A stretch of DNA of 19,232 bases from Verrucomicrobiales bacterium (lineage in GTDB: Bacteria; Verrucomicrobiota; Verrucomicrobiia; Verrucomicrobiales; DEV007). The position numbers were made by a program, and so were the translations under genes. Where the stretch lies: positions 1-19,232 of the forward strand of contig JAKISY010000090.1 in the NCBI GenBank assembly GCA_021648365.1, in the 5' to 3' direction. The notes below the pieces were generated by a model. That model was not told the DNA's origin. It was given only the letters and a program-made list of their open reading frames with translations, and did no database searches. Shown piece by piece: positions 16,285 through 19,232 of this stretch. Numbering within the stretch: position 1 is the first letter of the stretch; every line of letters begins with the position of its first letter.

Positions 16285-16309
16285 CAAGCATCATGCCTAA
16301 TGATGCTTG
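16285..16309 (+). terminator. Hairpin after leuB (possible terminator)
   Basis: A perfect 10-bp stem CAAGCATCAT / ATGATGCTTG with a 5-base loop GCCTA lies 23 bases after the leuB stop. It is followed by CAAAATTG and not by a T-run, so an intrinsic terminator of the standard kind is doubtful; a transcript-end stabiliser or factor-dependent stop is possible. Confidence 0.45.
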
Positions 16310-17070
16310 CAAAATTGTAGTATTCATAGGAGGCCTGACCTCTCAGGGACCCCTGCCAGTCCGGAGGCCGGAGCTTCAATTTCCACCGCCTGCGGTGGCA
16401 AGCTTTTCAGTTAGCTCGTTGCCAGCCAGAAAAACTTCCAATTTTCCAATGCCAAAAAGAATGAGGGAAGCGAAGGCGTGGGTGGGTGACCCAAAAAAAT
16501 TCTCCGCCGAAGGCGCTGACACGGCGCCGCACCACCCACACTCGCCGTAGCGTTCGTAGGGAGGAACGATCGGCTGACACGAAGGCTTGTCCGCCGTAGC
16601 CGAGGAACGAGGCGAAGGAGGAAGGACACGACGAGAGCGAGCTTGCGAGCGGTGGCAGGAGAGATCGCGACGACCGCCTCCAACACTGCGAAGGAAGGAG
16701 CCGAGGTGAGCTTTCGCCGTGCGAGGAACGAGCCGGTGAAGCGAACTTCGAGGCGACGACCGCCCCACGAATTACAGCGAGCGAGCGAAGGGACGTTGCC
16801 TGCGGGTGCCTCCCCCTTATTATCGGCGAAGCCGCAAACAGGCTCCCATCAGCAGGCTGCGTGCCGTAGCGGTCGTTTGCAGGACAGCGTTTGGAAAGGT
16901 ACGAATTCAGCGGCAGCCCTCAGCCCACGAACACCCCAAATACCAGTATTCAAAACAGCAGACTAAAAGAGGAAGTTTTTTCGTTCCACTTCTCATCTCG
17001 CAATCGCGAGAGTTTCAAAGAGCGTAGTCACTAGCGGAATAAGAATGCTTAAAGCACTAAGAATAATGTG
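16310..17070. other. Gene-free repeat-like region with recurring GAGGAACGA
   Basis: About 760 bases with no believable protein on either strand. Short frames exist but are arginine/proline/serine-rich and start or stop at random. Features seen: GGAGGCC twice in direct order (16329-16335, 16363-16369); a tight hairpin CCACCGC-CT-GCGGTGG (16383-16398); GAGGAACGA three times (16561-16569, 16602-16610, 16723-16731), the last two after GCCGTAGCC or GCCGTGC; GCGACGACCGCC twice (16667-16678, 16753-16764); and a small hairpin TCTCGC-AATC-GCGAGA (16996-17011). The centre is purine-rich on the plus strand and dense in CGA/GCGA. No tRNA, RNase P, tmRNA or CRISPR signature was found. It is most likely decayed or repetitive intergenic DNA, but a structured RNA cannot be excluded. 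Confidence 0.6.
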
Positions 17071-17096
17071 TTTGTCAAAATAGGCTAACTGAACCC
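17071..17096 (+). repeat. Diverged copy of the GGGGTCAG-type repeat (left flank)
   Basis: TTTGTCAAAATAGGCTAACT followed by GAACCC is a copy of the 1301-1333 unit with a few changes, in the same orientation. It overlaps the 3' end of the alpha-CTD-like gene, so the last codons (SVSLF) and the stop come from the repeat. Confidence 0.75.
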
Positions 17097-17599
17097 AAAG
17101 ATGATTTGGATTCTGGGATTGGAAACTTCTTATTTTTCACTCGAGGATACATGGTTTTTCCTTTTTCGGTTATAGCAAAAGAATTTTGACTGCCCATTCT
17201 TCCAATCACACGGTGAAAAGCAAGGTAACGCTCATACTTTTCATGCCATGCTCTGCCGCACTTTTTGCCAAAATCGACAGAGTTCATACTGTCCAAAATG
17301 TAAAAGAAACTCTTTTTACCGACATGGCGGATACCTAGAATGGGGCATATCAAATACCCTTCACGCGGATGCTCTTGGCTGGAAATGATTAGCTCAAAAA
17401 CCTCGCTCAAAGTGATCTGAGTTCTCTCCTTCAAATGATAATTATTAAGGGAGTTTCGGGTCATCAGAGGGAAATCCAAAGCTCTGAGTAAGAGGCCTGT
17501 CGGCCACTCAATATCCATATCGTCAAACGATTTCAAGTCTGATAATAAATCTTCTATGGCGGGTTCATTCATGACCGCAAGGTTATGCCAATTTACCAT
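17075..17599 (-). CDS. Stand-alone protein resembling the RNA polymerase alpha C-terminal domain
   Basis: A 174-residue soluble protein. Residues about 35-115 read like the alpha-CTD helix-hairpin-helix fold: LLLRALDFPLMTRNSLNN (compare the VRSANCL part of RpoA), a TLSEVFELI helix, and IRHVGKKSFFYILDSM, where VGKKS matches the LGKKS of RpoA. The RpoA N-terminal domains are absent. A basic tail follows (PRVKNKKFPIPESKSS). It might bind DNA, RNA polymerase or a regulator, but the match was made by eye, so function is not assigned. The start ATG 17599 has GAGG six bases upstream, a proper Shine-Dalgarno that most housekeeping genes here lack. It is flanked by two same-orientation copies of the GGGGTCAG-type repeat (17071-17096 and 17656-17687), suggesting cargo of a mobile or shuffled unit. 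Confidence 0.7.
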   Translation of the reverse strand: MVNWHNLAVMNEPAIEDLLSDLKSFDDMDIEWPTGLLLRALDFPLMTRNSLNNYHLKERTQITLSEVFELIISSQEHPREGYLICPILGIRHVGKKSFFYILDSMNSVDFGKKCGRAWHEKYERYLAFHRVIGRMGSQNSFAITEKGKTMYPRVKNKKFPIPESKSSLGSVSLF

Positions 17600-17655
17600 T
17601 TTTTCCTCAATTTAAATGGTGGGCAGATGATGCCATTGAAAACTAAGGAATTCCC

Positions 17656-17687
17656 ATTTGTCAAGATATGCTGACTGACCCCTTTTC
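17656..17687 (+). repeat. GGGGTCAG-type repeat (right flank)
   Basis: ATTTGTCAAGATATGCTGAC followed by TGACCCCTTTTC differs from the 1301-1333 copy at essentially one position. It lies 57 bases upstream of the alpha-CTD-like gene and 36 bases from the IS3 end, in the same orientation as the other copies. Confidence 0.85.
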
Positions 17688-17832
17688 TGTGAATATACCC
17701 GCAGGTAAAAAGGCTAGGAAAGTGAGCTGGTCGGATTCCTTGGACAGGTTTCTTGACGAGTTAAAGTGTAATCCAGATCCTCGTTAGCAGCAAGGATAAA
17801 CTAGATTTATATTGGCTTAGGTTTGTAGGTTT

Positions 17833-17909
17833 CCAAATCTCAGCTTCGCGGAGGCCGTCCCCGTAGGGGTGCCGCGTAGCGGCAAGGCCGGAGCGAAGCT
17901 GAGATTTGG
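17833..17909. repeat. Large palindrome with a predicted three-way junction
   Basis: A perfect 17-bp stem (17833-17849 with 17893-17909; CCAAATCTCAGCTTCGC and its complement) encloses two further hairpins, CCCC-GTA-GGGG (17859-17869) and GCCGC-GTA-GCGGC (17871-17883). They sit within an inner GGCC/GGCC pairing (17853-17856 with 17886-17889). Both small hairpins have the loop GTA. It lies between the IS3 end and the orfB stop. It could be a small palindromic element inserted in the IS tail or a structured transcript end; no T-run follows it on the minus-strand side. Confidence 0.8.
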
Positions 17910-17925
17910 GCGGAATAGGCATGGC

Positions 17926-18729
17926 TTAGGCTGCATTTTGAAGCATTAGGTTTTCACGATAGTTTTGTTCAGGGCTCATGCCCAGTGTCTGGTGTTTGCG
18001 CTTGTTGTATTTGGCAAAGAAGGCTTCAAGCCCAAGATAGAGCTCAATCATAGTTTCATAGCCCCTGATGTAGATGTCGTCATATTTCACCGTGCGCCAA
18101 AGTCGCTCGATCATGACGTTGTCCAGCGCCCGCCCCTTGCCGTCCATGCTGATTTTTATCCCATGGGACGTGAGCACGTCCGTGAAGGCTTCGCTGGTAA
18201 ACTGACTGCCCTGGTCGGTATTAAAAATCTCCGGGCTACCTTCCTTTTGGATAGCCTCCTCAAGGCATTCAATGCAGAACGCCTTGTCTAGGCTGTTGCT
18301 TAGTCGCCAGCTAATGACGTAGCGGCTTGACCAGTCCATCACCACGCACAGATAGACGTGGCTATCACCTAATGGAATATAGGTTATGTCGGTGCACCAG
18401 ACCTGATTACTGCGTTCTATTTTAAGCTTCCGAAGTAGGTAAGGATAGATCTTGTGCCCTTTGCCAGGAGTGCTCAGACGCGGCTTTGGGTAGATTGGCT
18501 CAATACCCATTAGGCGCATCAATCGCCTCACCCGATCTCGACTAGGCCTGTAGTCAAGCTTTTCAAGTTCGTCAATTATTCGACGACTTCCGTAGGTCGG
18601 TTCTTCCATGTAAATCCGATCCATGGCCTGCATAATGCGCTCATCCTCAAGACTTGGCTCACTCAGTGGCTTATGATAATAACTTGACCGAGGAACTTCG
18701 AGTAACGCGCACTGTCTAGTAATACTCAT
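17926..18729 (-). CDS. IS3-family transposase OrfB (DDE integrase core)
   Basis: 267 residues with the full rve catalytic triad: Asp114 in WCTDITYIPL, Asp172 in NTDQGSQFTS and Glu208 in NVMIERLWRTVKYDD, giving the classical DD(35)E spacing. An N-terminal HTH_21-type segment (YGSRRIIDEL) precedes it, and a C-terminal YNKRKHQTLGMSPEQNY ending is typical. It is read in the +1 frame relative to orfA, beginning at ATG 18729, 13 bases after the orfA stop. The same frame stays open further upstream (SVSEKEAM before the ATG), so a frameshift-made OrfAB fusion is possible, although IS3 elements usually use -1 slippage. Confidence 0.95.
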   Translation of the reverse strand: MSITRQCALLEVPRSSYYHKPLSEPSLEDERIMQAMDRIYMEEPTYGSRRIIDELEKLDYRPSRDRVRRLMRLMGIEPIYPKPRLSTPGKGHKIYPYLLRKLKIERSNQVWCTDITYIPLGDSHVYLCVVMDWSSRYVISWRLSNSLDKAFCIECLEEAIQKEGSPEIFNTDQGSQFTSEAFTDVLTSHGIKISMDGKGRALDNVMIERLWRTVKYDDIYIRGYETMIELYLGLEAFFAKYNKRKHQTLGMSPEQNYRENLMLQNAA

Positions 18730-18742
18730 AGCTTCTTTCTCG

Positions 18743-19063
18743 CTAACAGATGTCGCTCGTAGGGATACCGATGCCGAGTTCCTCGCATGTCTCTTTTAAA
18801 AAATCCACCTCCATGTGGAGTTGGCCGATTTGTTTGTGAAGGCGATCTTCCTTTTTTTTAAGCCTCTTCTTTTCATCCTGCTTGGCTCCAGGCTTTTCAA
18901 AGAGCTCACCGGCATTTCCTAGCAGGGCTTTTTTCCAATCCGTTACCTGTGAGGGGTGAATCTGGTATTGCTTGGCTATCTCGTGGATAGGTTTTTGCTC
19001 TCGCAGTGCCTCAATGGCAATTTTACTTTTAAATTTAGCATCGAATTTACGTCTTTTTTTCAT
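18743..19063 (-). CDS. IS3-family transposase OrfA (HTH, leucine-zipper)
   Basis: 106 residues from ATG 19063 (MKKRRKFDAKFKSKIAIEAL), a better start than 19102, which lies close to the terminal repeat. The helix-turn-helix is HEIAKQYQIHPSQVTDWKKALL; a lysine-rich stretch and a zipper-like helix (LHKQIGQLHMEVDFLKETCEEL) follow. It binds the element's ends and pairs with OrfB. No Shine-Dalgarno is seen upstream. Confidence 0.92.
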   Translation of the reverse strand: MKKRRKFDAKFKSKIAIEALREQKPIHEIAKQYQIHPSQVTDWKKALLGNAGELFEKPGAKQDEKKRLKKKEDRLHKQIGQLHMEVDFLKETCEELGIGIPTSDIC

Positions 19064-19232
19064 GGTTGGCTTTATCTTAAGTTGGGTCAGCAACCTGTCC
19101 AATTTTTCCAGACCAGCTCACATCGGCGTCGGATCGATTGGCGAACGCCACCTGCGCTGCTTTCAAAATACCGAACGTGTCGAAATTTCCATCTGCGAGC
19201 TCAACCCAACCCTGCGCGAGCAAGTTGGAGAT
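19062..19232 (+). CDS. Gfo/Idh/MocA-family oxidoreductase, N-terminus replaced by IS end (partial)
   Basis: From 19122 the plus strand reads IGVGSIGERHLRCFQNTERV and onward to ICELNPTLREQVGD at the window edge: the dinucleotide-binding loop GxGxxG of a Gfo/Idh/MocA sugar or inositol dehydrogenase, followed by the second strand with an acidic end (ICE). The original start and first beta strand are missing because the IS3 element ends at 19120. The frame stays open back through the IS end to ATG 19062, so a chimeric protein starting MVGFILSWVSNLSNFSRPAH could be made. Joining the sequence left of the IS does not restore a frame. Whether the gene is functional depends on the rest, outside the window. 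Confidence 0.65.
   Translation, partial: MVGFILSWVSNLSNFSRPAHIGVGSIGERHLRCFQNTERVEISICELNPTLREQVGD

Larger units (their letters stand above)
17723..19120 (-). mobile_element. IS3-family insertion sequence, complete, about 1.4 kb
   Basis: Two minus-strand transposase genes (orfA 18743-19063, orfB 17926-18729) lie between imperfect terminal inverted repeats. One end is 17723-17750 (TGAGCTGGTC, seven variable bases, TTGGACAGGTT); the other, read inward from 19120 to 19092, is TGAGCTGGTC, eight variable bases, TTGGACAGGTT. The outer TG matches the IS3 habit. No direct target duplication is seen: the left flank ends GAAAG, the right begins CATCG. The left end carries about 175 bases of non-coding tail before orfB, longer than usual, holding a large palindrome. 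The right end abuts an oxidoreductase coding sequence. Confidence 0.88.

Noticed and set aside
16376..16768. A 130-codon minus-strand frame in the repeat-like region
   Set aside because: Its product is Arg/Ser/Pro-rich with no domain, it overlaps other similar-length frames on both strands, and the region shows internal DNA repeats.
16310..17070. RNase P RNA, tmRNA or tRNA genes in the gene-free region
   Set aside because: None of the conserved cores (for example GAGGAAAGTCC of RNase P or a TTCGAATC T-arm) could be found.

Overview
The window looks like a piece of a Verrucomicrobiota (PVC superphylum) chromosome of roughly 50% GC. The best clue is the 7408-8007 gene. It joins a planctomycete/verrucomicrobial-type cytochrome c domain (CFKCH) to an SHD1-like tail, a combination I associate with that group. 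A PQQ-type beta-propeller lipoprotein-like gene and the scarcity of Shine-Dalgarno sequences before the housekeeping genes are compatible. The genus cannot be read from this sequence.

Layout. (1) 1-3000 is accessory. It holds, on the minus strand, the front part of a group II intron (RNA domains at about 712-1275, then the reverse transcriptase running off the left edge), a cluster of GGGGTCAG-type repeats, a putative immunity gene, and a short secreted RHS-type polymorphic toxin with an HYT-type (ADP-ribosyltransferase-like) C-terminus. (2) 3099-16261 is ordinary chromosome. A secreted beta-propeller gene lies divergent from a plus-strand set of glucuronokinase, UTP-sugar-1-phosphate uridylyltransferase (galU) and glutamyl-Q tRNA(Asp) synthetase. 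Next come a c-type cytochrome gene (minus), an HI0933-family flavoprotein (plus), a minus-strand run ald > glycosyltransferase > clpB, a GloA-like VOC enzyme (minus) and leuB (plus). (3) 16262-19232 is accessory again. It holds about 750 bases of gene-free repeat-like DNA, a stand-alone protein resembling the RNA polymerase alpha C-terminal domain between two copies of the same GGGGTCAG-type repeat, and a complete IS3-family element whose outer end fuses to a decapitated Gfo/Idh/MocA oxidoreductase gene at the right edge.

How the genes work together. The glucuronokinase/galU pair suggests a salvage route from free glucuronic acid to UDP-glucuronate, using two consecutive genes. The toxin and its downstream neighbour overlap by one base, as toxin-immunity pairs often do. 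The same short repeat marks both accessory islands, which suggests a shared insertion or shuffling mechanism.

The most interesting points are the RHS toxin reduced to a signal peptide plus tip, the dispersed GGGGTCAG repeat with its alpha-CTD-like cargo, the three-way-junction palindrome nested in the IS3 tail, the IS-provided new N-terminus of the oxidoreductase, the bacterial glucuronokinase/GalU pair, and a possible slippage extension of the cytochrome protein. All functional calls rest on reading motifs by eye; no database search was run.
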